From Amblyomma americanum (taxonomy: Eukaryota > Arthropoda > Arachnida > Ixodida > Ixodidae), in the NCBI RefSeq assembly GCF_052857255.1, contig NC_135500.1, forward strand, positions 53,097,272 through 53,161,271: 64,000 nucleotides of DNA, read 5' to 3'. The translations under genes were made by a program, and so were the position numbers. Below, one piece after another: positions 52,241 to 64,000 of the stretch (position 1 is its first letter; each line of letters begins with the position of its first letter). Below the pieces are notes generated by a model. It did not search any database and was not told the DNA's origin. It was given only the letters and a program-made list of their open reading frames with translations.

Positions 52241-52694
52241 AAACGGCTACCGAAACCCAACGAAAGCAAACACAATCGGTACAGCACGCAACGCTCCGTT
52301 CGCGCTCCCAGCCGTCACGACTCGTTTCAGGGACATTCGGTCTGTCACGCGGTGCGCTTTCCAGAGACATAAATTACCGCGCTCGCAAACTTCCAGGTGA
52401 CCGTGTATTAAACAAACTCGTTTGGCGGCTGGTCCGACAACTTCGGACTCGCTCCTCTACAACCAGTTAACCGTTTTTCTCGTAAACCTTGAATTTACAG
52501 AGAGATGTGGAGTAATGCTGTGATAACTCTGCTGCCGCCATCAAGTAAACAGCCACGCATGTGGTTTCGTATCGAATTGTAGTACAGAGATTTAAAGGCA
52601 GAGTGTGGGCAGGAATAGGAAGAGACGTCCTTCATGCCTTTGACGGATCACCACTTATTTCGTGGTCGCTGCATACTGTGACATCTGCAGTGGA

Positions 52695-52885
52695 GTGGAA
52701 AAACGTTTATTCTCGATAAGAGAAAGGGGAGGGGGGATATACAGGAAGGTGGTGTCCTCAGTGCAGGACCCCAGCGGCTCTAACGCATCAGTAAAGTACA
52801 CTAGCTAACGCATTGCGTAAAACATGGACTACGCCTGCACAGGTCCTGTCAACAGCCGCACAAATATTGTAACCCGAGGCGGAAT
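52695..52885 (-). repeat. LINE 3' end fragment, minus strand
   Basis: The minus strand reads GCGTTAGAGCCGCTGGGGTC, then CTGCACTGAGGACACCACC, a pyrimidine-rich stretch and TCGAGAATAAACG. This is the style of the 3' UTR of I/R1-type LINEs, with AATAAA near the end. There is no coding part. The assignment is by resemblance only. Confidence 0.35.
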
Positions 52886-55800
52886 GAAGCTCCAAGAGCC
52901 TGCAGTACAGAGATTAATAAACAAGTTCTGGAAGTCCCGTTGAATATCGTACCGCAGCCCCACTCTGCAAGCGTCCACTTTCATGAATACAAAAAACATG
53001 TCTTATACCAAGCACAATTGCACATAAAAGCGCGCATCGGCCAACAAGGGAAAACGGTTTCACGAAGAACAAGGACTTGTAGGCAGAAATTGCTAATATG
53101 TTTCTTGAGACCAGTAACCTTGGAAACTACTAGGCTGCGGAATATGCTGCGGCACTTCAGCAACTCCACTGTCTTGCTCTGGGCCACCTAGGTAAAATAC
53201 GAAGTAAAATGCACGACAGAATCATTTGGCAATAAAACGAAATTCACACCGTCTGTACCGCACGGAATCCTCAGCAGGACATGTTACATAAAGTTCGTTG
53301 GCGCCACACTTTCAATATTACTCTTTATGTGCCCAGTTGTATCGCCAAAATCTTATAGCGCACCAATCAATCGACATTCATTGAAACGATGTGCAAAATT
53401 CCAGCATTCAGACCGCCGTGCCTTACAAGCGTGCTCTTTTGTAAGTATGCAATAATGTGCACACGCATGCAAACGGTCAAGAATTAGCGCTAGATTACCC
53501 CCGTATTATCCCACCTAATGACCCCAAAGACATACTACAACAATAGTCTAAAACCAATATTCTGGATAACCGAACTTATTGACAGGAAACATCGCGCAAT
53601 AGATGTCTAAGGCACTCAAACTACTGAACCAGATTTCGCTTCGAAGTGCACTCAACGAGCCTTACAAATGAAGCTGTTCTGGCAAATAGAGAAAATACGC
53701 GCTTCAACAAGCATGAAATAAATGACTTAGCAAGTCATTATTGTGCACATGGTAAAAAAAAGGCCACTCACCCAAGTCCGTTATTATTCCATGAATCCCT
53801 GGAACGTGATTGCAGCAGTCGTAACGAATAGCGCAGCGTGCGGAGCCGTCTGCCGAGCACACGACGACGTTTCTTCGACAGTCACAGTGAGCTTCGTTGC
53901 AGCTGCCGCGCAGTGTAAGTACCCCACAAGTCCCTGCTGCTCAGTGGCATTAATGACGCGGTGCGCCCCAAACAAACCACTTAAGTAACGACACCAAAAG
54001 ACGGCGTGGTTCACGAACGGTTATAAGTCTAGATTGAAGAACAAAGCAGCTTCCGCAACGCTGCAACGTCCACGCCTTCTCATTGTCTAGACTTGCCGGC
54101 GTGCAACGATGCCAAGCGTGAAGCAGGAGATCGCTTTTCATTGGGTGAAGCGCCGGCCGTTTGCGCATGCGCGTCTCACGCATACTGGAACGGCCGTCAT
54201 TTAATATTTTGAGTAGTCCTTTGCCAATTACTCGTTTCCTGGGCACCGCCGTTCGTACCATGGGCGCATTACGCTTTGATTTGTGATATATATTTGCCAC
54301 CTGAAATGACACATTGGAAGCGTATGTAGAGAGCCGCAAGAAGGGAAGTCGAATCGCGCACTCGGCAGCCCGCAAATGCGGTTACGTACGCTGTCGCCTT
54401 CCCAGGCTTTGCCCTTCCATATGTCTACTTTTTGACCAATAATTACGACCGTTGTTATCGCGTGTCAGTTCGAGGAAGATGAGAAATAGGCTCTATCCCA
54501 GGTATCGAGAAATTACGTGTAATTTGAAATATTTGTTTATTAACGCTTGTTCGCGCAATAAAACCGGAACAGAACATGTTTAGGGAAGTGCACGTTGGGT
54601 TTCTTTGCAAAAGTCATGGACAGGAATTGAACATTCAAGATGTGTTCTCTCATAATCAGCCGCAAAATACTGCATTTGCATTGCATTCGCAGCCTCCTTT
54701 GGTAAAAGTAAAGACAGATATCTGATAACGCGCGATTCAATGTGACTGCGACCCAAAACAGTAGTATCGGGCTGATGCGATAACGTACGTTGATGTCTCC
54801 GGCATATTAAAGCATCTACCTTGCGGTCACAACAGCAGCCTTAATGTATCAGAAAAGCACGTTCCCGCACATAAAGCAGCATACGTCTCCTCTATGTGCA
54901 TATCTCCTGGCTTGTCGACGCATATAGGTTACCGTGCTGCCCAAAGCTTACTGCGCAAATGTTAACTGCCAATTTTTTTCATCGTAACCTTTGAAACGGT
55001 TGACGTTTGGCCGTTGTAACCTTTTGGCACCACAAAAATAAAGAAAGCATAATGAAAACATAAAAAAACATTAATTGTAACCTTTGCGAAGGAAGCTACT
55101 CACGTCCAAAAGTTACGTTATAGGTTACAGTGTTTAGAGTGTATCATACGTGCACTTCCGTTTCTCTACTTCTGTAAGGCGATGCCGCTGTGCTTTTTTG
55201 CACGACAGGCGCTTCACTGGGCAGAGACACGATAAACTGCGGGATGATAGATTAGGTACCGTGCTAGCCTGCCCTGAGCCCACGCAAAGCGCATGTGCTT
55301 CCCGTTTAAAGACAGAAGACACTGTCTGGTTCGCTGGCTTCCTTGAAACGACGATCAGAAGAATAAAATACAGTGTTGATCGGGTAGCTATCTTCAACTT
55401 TCTTGCTCAAAATTATTTGGTCTAAAACGGTTTAACGACGCTAAATTTCTCGCTTCAAAAGGGGTGGTCGCCCCCCTGTCCGGCTCCGTTAAATCTGCCC
55501 TTATGTACATACACTGATTCAAGAGCTACGCTCTGATAAATGCTGCAAAGTATTCATGGTGGTTCAAGAAGCAGGAGGTTCTGTTTCATGTTTCAAGCTT
55601 AACAACTCTGGCGCACCGCACAACAGGTTATAAAGCAGAAAAGTGCTAGAGAGTAAGCAAACGCTGCTTGCACAAGGCGAAGCTGCTATAACGCATATTT
55701 TTGTATAGGCCACAAAGCTTGAAATAAAATCTAATTTCCTTAAACCACGCTTGCGAGGAGTCATCTGAGTAGATAAGGAAATATGTGCGCAAAGTTTGAG

Positions 55801-55890
55801 TACACACTAAAAACAAATCAAGCCAGATGGGTGTTTTTGGCTTGTCCTCTAGCGTCCTCCCAAATCGAGGTTCGATATACATCGTTAGAC
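52886..55890. other. Spacer with ambiguous exon-like pieces
   Basis: At 52981-53187 the minus strand has an acceptor-like CCTAG followed by an open frame (VAQSKTVELLKCRSIFRSLV). The same bases give a plus-strand frame ending at AG|GTAAAA, so the strand is undecided. At 53790-53909 a plus frame starting MNPWNVIAAVV ends at a good donor (CAGT|GTAAGT). GTAACC words recur at 54985-55130. Nothing else was recognised. Confidence 0.3.
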
Positions 55891-56070
55891 TTGGGGTAGA
55901 TTTCAGCACCAAAAAATACGGAGGACTTACGGTTGGTGAAGAGAGCAGATTGGGTGTAAATTTTTACACCAAGAAATACGAAGCCATTGCCGTTGACAAC
56001 GGGAGTATATTTGCTGTAGATTTTTACACCGAAAAATACGATGCACTTCCGGTTTGCAATGGGAGGTTTC
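55891..56070 (+). repeat. Three exact-length 60-bp tandem repeats with open frames on both strands
   Basis: AAATACG ends each unit's first half at 55920, 55980 and 56040, exactly 60 bp apart. Within the plus frame 55827-56156 they encode 20-residue repeats of the form GVxFYTKKYxxLxVxNGS. Unit 2 contains the palindrome GGTGTAAATTTTTACACC. Most differences between units change amino acids, which speaks against strong protein-level constraint. The minus strand is open too. It could be a minisatellite, a transposon terminus or an exon. Confidence 0.65.
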
Positions 56071-56545
56071 AACCGCGGCGATACGCTGAGCGGTGGCTGC
56101 GGTGTCGTGTTTATGCAGGTGCCGATTTTGCAACGCCGGCATCTAGGAGGAGGTGACAGCGGTCAGTTTTTCTATATTTCATTTTTGCTCTTTCTTACAG
56201 GGCTACTAGAACTGCTAACTATATAGGCGGAACGGTGCTAGTTCGTTAATCACAATAATCAGGTTCGAATGCGCTTTGTAATCATGAACAAAGCCCAATC
56301 GAACTTCAATGTTGAGACATAACAACTAGCCCCGTTTCGTCCATGCCGTTACGAAGTAGTAGTGTAAGGAATAGGGCAAGAACGCTGGATACAAAGTGCA
56401 TGGGACCGCTGTCTTCACCTCCTCCTGGATGCCTGCGTTGCACGATCGTTGCGCCATGCATAACACGACGTCCTAGTCACATCGCAGCGTACTGCCGTAC
56501 ATCGCGGAAACAAAACGAGACCAGCGTTGGCGGCAAGGAAACGTC

Positions 56546-56551
56546 TTTATT
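56546..56551 (-). promoter_or_regulatory. Possible polyadenylation signal, minus strand
   Basis: AATAAA on the minus strand (inverse TTTATT) lies in a GC-mixed stretch that could be the end of a transcript coming from the right. No coding exon next to it was identified, so the link to the start at 62033 is a guess. Confidence 0.25.
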
Positions 56552-56559
56552 TTGACTCG

Positions 56560-59500
56560 ACTGAGTGTACGGCACTTCTGTAAAAAATACACAAACCATG
56601 GCTCCGGCGCTAGCCGAAAGTATCTTGACGGTGTGGTTCGCAATGGGCAAGAAAAGCAGAGTTGGGGAGACGACAGGCAATAAAACTGAAAACAAGACCG
56701 TGGTAACGGATCTACATGCCAAATTCCTGCAACACATTTTTCTTCTCGTAAAAGTATACCATCTCTTCACTGTGGTCCAAAAACCGAATCCCTAAAGTTA
56801 AAGAACCTGAATGGTGCACAAGCCACTTGCGAGCAGCTCCACATTGGACAAATAATGTTTGCCATCTCTCTGCCTTTCGAAGTTTTTAAAAAGAATGCAT
56901 TTGTATATTGTATCCTTAAAATCCGTTCATTACTGTTACTTATTTTTGCAGTCCATATGGACCTTTTTAAAGAAAATTTTGAATTCCGTGCTCCACTCGC
57001 GCATTGAAAATATTTTTCGAGCACTATTTTCAAGCAGTCTACAAGTCCTCAAAGTCGATAAAAGCAGGACTCGCAGTAAGGATTACACAAAAACATTGCG
57101 TATGGCTAGTGCTCCGTGGTTTTATTTTCGAACAAAAATATAGTTCTTGGATTTTACCTTCATAGTGCAAGGTAGCTGTGTAAGTTTTTTAGACATTTTT
57201 TTTCGAGACTGCAGTTTTAAGCGCTTTACAGAACATTGTTACTAGCACGTCCTCAAAACGCTGTTCCCAATTTAACTTGTGCATGCGACTTACATTCATT
57301 CCATTGGATGTTCTAAAACACTGAATTACACAGACCACCGCTACAAATAGCATTGGATTATCAAAAATGTCAGTTACTAACCTACACACATATCTGAGAT
57401 ATTAACACCAGCAGCATTAAAAGGCTGCTTAACATGTCAAGATTATTCAATTGAAAAGAAATTGAAGAGCCTGCGTAACGAAAAGGTCACAAAGACCTGT
57501 AGATTACAATTTTATTTTTTTTTTAATGGAGGACAATAAACAACATTTGAAACCACAATTCTTGGGCAGGTATTAGAGATAGGGACTAACTTGAAATCAG
57601 CACCTAAAAGTAATCAAAACGATACAATAGCAAATCTTGAAAAACAATACAGAGTTGACTTGAAAACTTATTCACTACACTTCAGGCTAACTGGTGCTGT
57701 CAGATAAGATTAGCTAAAAAAATAATATGCACCAGACAATTCCCAGTGGCTAATTCCAAGTGGCCATCTTCAAGAAGGAGATTACAAACTACAGTAAAAG
57801 AAATACTAAACAGACATCCTAAAGCATCCCACTAAAACTACAGTAAAATATTACAGGTATCCAACCTCTAATGTTTGTGTTTGTTCTTGAGAAACACACA
57901 GGATGAACATAACCTTAGAAAACGTATACGATACATTCAGTTTAACACAATGGCATAAAAAGAACACAAAAAAAACTTTACACTCAATATATGGAGGCCT
58001 ATGCTCTAGAGAAAGTTTATGTGCCCCAAAAGATATGTTAGCCACCCATTTGAAGGAGCCTGTCGGAAATAAAATGCAGCACTCATAACTTATATGGAAA
58101 AAATTCGAATACAGAAACACATGCAGACTTGCTTTTAAATCTAGCTAACAAGTAATGACTAATGCTGAAACACAAGGAGTTAGTCAACCTGGTATTACGT
58201 GACTGTGCACACTACAAGCAAAGCAAAAACACATGGGCTAAGGTCAAAGCACTCAGGACACAGGCATTCTCTTTGATCGCGAGAAAGGCATTCATCACCT
58301 TCACTTTAGGACGAAGTGAAGAAAAATTCCAAAAAAGTTTCCATGGCAACTGATCAGACTAACGACTAGTAACTTTGTGATTAAATAAGTAATTGAACTT
58401 CTGAAGACCTGTTTCTAAGCACATGTTTGCTTGAAAACTTAATTGTTCACCAAATCCATTACCACCTTTATTTTTTTTAATTAAAGGATATGTATAAATG
58501 CTAGCAAATGTGTCATGTGGCAGAACGGGAAGTCTATTAAAAAACAAAAATATTACAAAATGCTGACAGTGGTCCCAGGAAGCTGTACGAGCTAGATGCA
58601 AAAACATAAAAACCATGACTAGCCCATGCAGGGACAAGAAACCAGTGGGGTAATGATTCTTAGGGTCAACGAAATGTTGCTGTTCCTGTTTGTCATGTCT
58701 TTCCAAGCTGTCACACAATGCGAGTGCAGCATTTGTCGAAGTTTAGAGCCCAATGAATTCGCTTCTGAGCCTTGTTATGCATCGCTAGCATTCCAGATCT
58801 CTTGAAGGTACAGAAAATCTTGCCCTGACCATCGTGAATGTTGGATATCCATGGACGCTCAGAAGCCTTATTACACGGCTTAGAAGCCAAACCCTTTGGC
58901 TCTGTAATTTTTGACAAAGGCTATACATCAGTTTTCTCACAGATTCATGCTGATATTGTTTTCCTTTTTCTTCGCTCTGGCCAACTGTATCACGTTAACA
59001 TTGATAAGTTAAAGCAGCACAGTTTGTGTTCCACTACCAGTATTCCAAACAGTACTAAAAAACGACATGTAAAACATGTACAGGCAGATAGAAGAGGCAG
59101 CTGTGAACGAAAGACGAAGTGGTTTTTAAAAACTGATGAGCTCAAAACCATCGAAGCGTGCTTTATTTTAAGCCAAATATCTAAAGCACTCTCAAGAAAG
59201 GTCAGCAGACAGAGTGCCTTCTTTAGATTTTCCAAACGGAACACCCAGAAGGCTGCAACCAGCAGAATCCCCACAGAAGCGATGAGGTTTTCACTACAAG
59301 GTGATGGCCAATGAACAGGAGAACTGCGCCTTGATAGGTGAAGAGGCATGCTGCAAGTGCTTGGTCATGCAAAATTAAAAACGAAATATCACTGACATTT
59401 CTAACACTTGTAGAAGTGCAAAAAACACTGTTGCATCTCAGTATAATGCACATTATGACACTATCCTAGGGATGAATTCATGAGGGGGAGATCTCCCCTC

Positions 59501-62030
59501 CTCAAAGTGAGAAATTTTGCATAGAAAAACCATGCTCAACCCAATTTTTTCAAGAATAAAGTCAAAGAAATGCGAGGTTCAAACATGTCACTGACCGATT
59601 TTTAAAGATAATGGTAACCAGGCTAATGTACTTGGAGCTATCAACACTGTCTAGCTTCAACTTCATTGCCCACCTTATGTGCAGAAGACCTTGGTGACAA
59701 GTTTTGTATCAAAACTTTTTCATTCATGATTCGTTAGTATGGATCAATCACATTGCGAGAATTTTGCTCGGAAACCAGAGTGTCCATATTACAGAGGTGC
59801 AACTGTACATATGATTTGTTCATTAGAGCCATGATCACAATTAGTGCGCCACCACAACTATGTAAAAGTTAAAAAAAATGCTGCAATGGCCTCCCTGTCA
59901 AAGATTTGAAAACCATATTCTAGCTATAAGACAACTGAGCTGCTCAATCTCATTTAATTGCAACCAGTGCAGCAACAGCCTAACTGCAATCGAACTAGAG
60001 GCTAAAGAAACAATGGTGAGTCACTGCTCATAAGGTAGCGTGATACGAAGTGCGTATTCGAAAGGTACAGCTGCACACGAAATCTACCACTCTTCCTTTA
60101 TCCGTGACATTTGATACATATGGCGACTATAGGCATTTTTCTGAGCATCGAAGAAGCAAATGTTCTCTAGGGAATCACATTTTGAGCACCTATACCAGCC
60201 CGGGATGCAACAATCAGTACTCCCCATGAATCATATTTGCGTGTGTATAATGAAGACCTAAAAATACAAAACAATTACGGTGTTGTTAAAAGTGTATATC
60301 GCCATTATACACAGCTTGTGAACTAGCACTCCACAATGATTGGATGTCATCGAAGACTACACCACAAAACACTCTTTTCCAACTCAAAATAAAAAAGCTG
60401 CACCGTATCCAGACCTCATAACCATTTGTCAATAAAATGAAAAAAACACAGTCGCAAAAGCAAATAATGGTGATCGCCTCTCCATAATTTCATGCAAGTC
60501 TAAAGAAACCACAACCGTCTCAACATTGTATTATTGGTTAGTTGAAAAGAGTGGTAGTGAACACGCGTGAAAATGAGACAGTAGCAATGCAAATCCCAAA
60601 ATAGCAGCGTGTCAGTACGGTGTATCTGGTTTAGTCATGAAATTACTCTATTTTCAGAACTGAGCATAGTTGCAGCAGTTACACCAGCTCCTTATTCCTA
60701 CTATTGTCTTTTTTTAATTGCAAAAGTAACTATGCCTGAATTTTAACAAAAATCCCTTGGGGGTAAGCAGCTCCTTACTGTCACTGTTTGCATCCCGCTT
60801 CTTTGCAAGATAACGAAACATCAGGGCTTTGTGCCAGCCCCATTCTAAAATAAATAATCACAAAACCCAAGCTTTGCTAAGGCTCGTGACATCAATGACT
60901 ACATTTGAGTAAATACTGTGCCTAAAAGGTAGTCACCAGATGCTCAGATAAATACTGAGCTGCTATTTTCGTACAAAAATTTCAGTTCCTGCCTATGTCC
61001 ACCAATAATTTGCACAACAATACCTACAAGTGCTGCAGGGGGCATCTTTCTTTGCGACTTAACTCTGAACTGTTTGGTACTGCTTGTAGATTAAACTGAT
61101 GCAACCTTGGAGTTCTTCATAGATTAGAACCTGTATAGAACAATGTCCAGTCAGGTTTGATACCAAACAAATCATTATGAATAAAATGTATGTCGCTCGA
61201 ATTACTGACTCCGATAATCATAGGTGAGCAAGGCAATGAAGTATGTGATGCTTTGAAATTAAAGCAGCTGTTATGTTTTCACAAATAGTGACAGCACGTT
61301 TATACTGCACCCATCGAAGTTATGCCGCAACGAACCGCAGAACATAAGGCAAGAACTGACAGCCGTTGCTTTCTCGCTTTCACTCGTGTTCCAGTGACAA
61401 AGAGATTGCGCCATTGACTGAAAGCAACAAATAATCAGATTGGAATTGTAAATGTGGCGGCCGAATCTATGACGGCAGAATACAAGTATGCACTTCAGAA
61501 GCTTTGAGCACATTCATAAATTTGCTGTGACGCGCACGATAAGCAAAATTATGTTCTTTTTTTGTGGGGAACCATGACATTTTAGAAAAAGCGACCTGAT
61601 TTCTATGTTAATAGCGATGCCGCATACCTCGTTCTGCGAACATGGATGAAATTAAGAGTGGCCAAAACTGCTGCACATATCCAAACTAAAATGACAAAAA
61701 TGCTTCGGAGGGCACTAAAATAACAATGCCGAAAACATACAGCCGCTTGCAAGGTGCACTTCAGTGCAGACGCAAGCAGACTTGTACTACAGAGCGCACG
61801 TGCGGTGCTTTGCCGAATGAAGGCGAACTTATCACGCAGGCAGTGGGATTGACTGACAACGCAGGTGCTCAAGCGCTCTCGTATAGTTATATAAAACAAC
61901 CCATACACTGGCAGCGCGTCGTTAAGAAAACTGCGCTAATGTTTTGCTCCATTCCGCAGCACAGTGCTTCAGCGCTACAAGCCTGCTCACGTCTTTATCG
62001 TACAACAATATTTAAGACGCAAAATCACTT
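56560..62030. other. AT-rich stretch, intron- or UTR-like, no exon identified
   Basis: Many short frames occur on both strands (longest 158 codons, plus, 58838-59314, overlapped by an open minus frame). None has a recognisable domain. Composition and the likely gene start at 62033 on the minus strand suggest intron or long 3' UTR, but splice partners could not be established. A GTGAGT follows ATG at about 60014 on the plus strand, probably by chance. Confidence 0.35.
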
Positions 62031-62032
62031 AC

Positions 62033-62130
62033 CATGACGGCGAGACAGATGTGAAACGGCAGGGATTAAAAAATATCCTTCCGGGCAGCAGTGTCGAGGT
62101 AGAAATTTCTCTCCCGCTTGCCAAGGGCGC
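62033..62130 (-). CDS. Candidate first exon: ATG followed at once by a splice donor
   Basis: On the minus strand CTCGCCGTC-ATG is followed by GTAAGT (62027-62032), a consensus 5' splice site. The upstream 400 bases are GC-rich in an AT-rich region, as for a promoter. Exons that end right after the initiator codon are common in compact housekeeping genes, for example ribosomal protein genes. The exon start and the next exon are unknown, so the gene cannot be named. The upper limit 62130 is arbitrary. Confidence 0.4.
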
Positions 62131-63467
62131 GGCAAAGCCAGCTCACAACGGCGCCATACCGCCATTCGCAAACCAGAGCGAGGGGCAAGCTCAGCTGTCG
62201 TTTACGATATCCACTTCGGTGAACTCGGTTGAACACCCATCTTTCCTTTCTCCGTCGAGCATCGAAAAGCAGCAGCGGCAAACGCACAGTCGCCGCTTAC
62301 GATATCCGTTCCAAGAGAGGCTCCAGCCAACCCGCCGCGCTCACTTCTGCGACGCAATCCGAGACGGCCCCGCTGGCGCTGCTAGGCCTTGCGCCTACGC
62401 CGCTTCGGTCACAGCGTCCGCACTCACGAGTCACGAGTCTCTCGCCGTCTTCTGATCCTTTGCGCCGCCTGCTGTCGAATGCATCTCGACCGAAATCAAA
62501 ACTTGCTGCTTCGTTCCGGAACTAAGCGAAACAGATAAAAGTACACAGTTCCACTGGCGCGTTCTTTTGAACAGCAGGAATTCGACCTCGCTCCGTCTCA
62601 GTTGCCTTACGGTGTTTTTTTCTACACCGCTCTGAAGGTTCCGAATGGCGACAACCACTCCGTTAGAGACGGCTGATGAACGATTGCGGACCTCGTTAGC
62701 ACACCGTAGGTTCTAGCTGGTGTTGCTTCGGTGCTTATGATATCATGTGCACCGTTTTACCGGTGTTCTCGTCTGGCGATGCGGTGTTTTAAAGCGGACG
62801 AACACGGATAAACCTCCCATCTCGTGTCATTCGTGTTTAGTGTGTACTTATAACACGGCTGAAGTGGGATCTATAATGTCAACATCTTTTGATGGGATGC
62901 TATCCCGTTAGCACTCTACTGTCGGAGCTTTTCAATCGCAAATCCGACATAAGTGCAGCTAGCTGGAGGATGGGGAAGGGGGAGGCGCTGCCCCTGCGGG
63001 AGAAATGTTGGGGGAGGGGGTAGGGTAACCGCCTCCTTCCACTGCTGCTTCAGAGTCTCTGCGCACCGCTGCGGCAGAGATGGTGAACTTCGCTCCCCCT
63101 TCCAAATGCTGACCAGGCTGAAGGGCTCCGGACACGAGCACCTGCCCAATATTGCCCGCCCCTACTAGTATATTTATGCACTTCTGAAACGCTGATAACG
63201 AAGCACTTTCCTGTGGGCTCCAATGCAGCGATTCTTAAAAAAACCAGCACCTGCATGCTGCATGCCGCGTCCCAAGCAAAGGCTTGTGTGCGACTCCGGT
63301 CCAGCTTGTCCGTGGCACTGCTATCGCCGTGGCTGTTGTGCCACGTCGTCGCTTTGAGCTTCCAATGGAAGCGGCGATGATGCACGCACGAAACGGCGCG
63401 AAGCACTAAGTGTGCGCGGCTCTCCTGCAGCCCATTTTTCTATTGCACTAGAAGTCTAATTTTACTC
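62131..63467. other. GC-rich promoter-like stretch and unassigned DNA
   Basis: 62100-62470 has open frames on both strands with Ser/Arg-rich translations and no known domain. It may be a promoter and 5' UTR for the minus-strand start at 62033, and possibly for a plus-strand transcript (ATGGCGACAACC at 62645). A purine-rich patch lies at 62970-63020. No repeat was identified. Confidence 0.35.
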
Positions 63468-63569
63468 TCCTTCCTCTTTTTCTCTTCCTTAGTTCACTCC
63501 CTTCATCACCACGTCGCTCACGGTGCGTTGGAGGCGTCCACCGAGACATGAGACAGCAGTTACTGCACC
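63468..63569 (+). repeat. Old SINE 3'-body remnant
   Basis: CACTCCCTTC, GGAGGCGTCCACCGAGACAT and GAGACAGCAGTTACTGCACC align in order with CACTCCCTCC, GGTGTCCAACGATATATGAG and GAGACAGATACTGCGCC of the SINEs at 109-441 and 35023-35227. The head and tail are missing and divergence is high. Confidence 0.45.
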
Positions 63570-64000
63570 CTTGGCTCTATTCGGAAACGAAGTTGTCCCC
63601 TTCTCATCTACCCCTCTTTCGCAATGTGCAGCCGCTATAGTAGTTCCTATTTGTGCTGTGAACATTACAGAGCCTCTGCTGGCCAACATTATTCTGGAGC
63701 CCACAACAGAAGCTTTATCCTCCTTTCATTCCCCCCGGTACTATGTCTCCTATACTAAGGTGCATAATAATCGTTGCCTCTGTTTTGCTTCATTTTAGTA
63801 TGCCAATACACGTGTTGCTGTATTGATACCAATGCACTATGTGTCATACTTGACCGATTTGCTTTGAGAAATAGTTTTCCTGTCTGATGATCCTACATTG
63901 ATCTATATACGTGATGAATTTGATGCATGAGGAAGCAGCAGTGTCGTTGCCTCTGAGTTTTAGAACACATCGCAGTTAACGCGCTATAGTAGCCAGGATA
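63570..64000. other. Stretch without a recognisable gene
   Basis: An open plus frame (63523-63798) overlaps the SINE remnant and shows no domain. Nothing else is supported up to the window end. Confidence 0.4.

Noticed and set aside
58838..59314. 158-codon protein-coding gene
   Set aside because: The opposite strand is open across the same bases. There is no domain, and the composition fits UTR or intron.
1..64000. CRISPR arrays, bacterial operons, defence systems or an endogenous virus with env
   Set aside because: No regularly spaced repeats or bacterial gene organisation were seen. The only LTR element has gag and pol without env, and all other coding relics belong to non-LTR, Penelope or Helitron elements.

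Overview
The window looks like repeat-dense nuclear DNA of a metastriate hard tick (Rhipicephalus, Dermacentor or Amblyomma type). The best clues are tRNA-headed SINEs of the kind known as Ruka in ixodid ticks. They carry box A and box B and a body recurring at 109-441, 11120-11348 and 35023-35227. The transposon mix also fits: Penelope-like, CR1/Jockey-like, RTE and I-type LINEs, a Ty3/gypsy element and a Helitron trace. No bacterial features, rRNA, true tRNA gene or CRISPR array was seen. The clade names rest on protein motifs read by eye.

Layout. 1-450: SINE on the minus strand. 1169-4172: degenerate Penelope-like element (reverse transcriptase plus GIY-YIG) between two direct repeats, with a fold-back insertion inside. 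4440-9157: two decayed CR1/Jockey-like LINEs head to tail. 10290-11348: LINE 3' end on the minus strand, then a SINE. 11360-28125: a LINE (C) split by an RTE LINE (13508-27330, minus). The RTE is itself split by a second CR1/Jockey-like LINE (D, 13575-23389) and by an unclassified 1.4 kb insertion (23947-25348). LINE D is split by a fold-back element and by a 5.3 kb Ty3/gypsy retrotransposon (16108-21419, 191-bp LTRs, ATAT target duplication). 28128-29335: another LINE fragment and a degenerate ~62-bp minisatellite. 30960-32865: I-type LINE with RNase H. 33660-34480: Helitron remnant. 36822-38110: AT-rich DNA-transposon-like unit. 39103-40600: LINE on the minus strand. 41600-46606: LINE J interrupted by an I-type LINE (41787-46123) that shows a twin-priming 5' inversion and contains a third fold-back element. 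46612-47160: one more I-type LINE scrap. 47160-64000 is quieter, with candidate spliced exons on the minus strand (48831-50757), a 3 x 60-bp tandem repeat (55891-56070) and a likely gene start reading ATG|GTAAGT on the minus strand at 62033-62035.

How the parts relate. No operon or pathway is present. The elements form a layered record of insertions, and target-site duplications at several junctions let the order be read. The most unusual pattern is a set of three short insertions (2974-3181, 15339-15454, 44603-44759). Each has a head resembling TGGGCGAGTYGGT followed by a long hairpin whose arms differ completely between copies, and each is flanked by 11-17 bp duplications inside a different retroelement. 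Nearly all transposon genes are broken. The best-preserved reading frames are the gypsy integrase, the RT and RNase H parts of the 41787-46123 LINE, and the end of LINE J.
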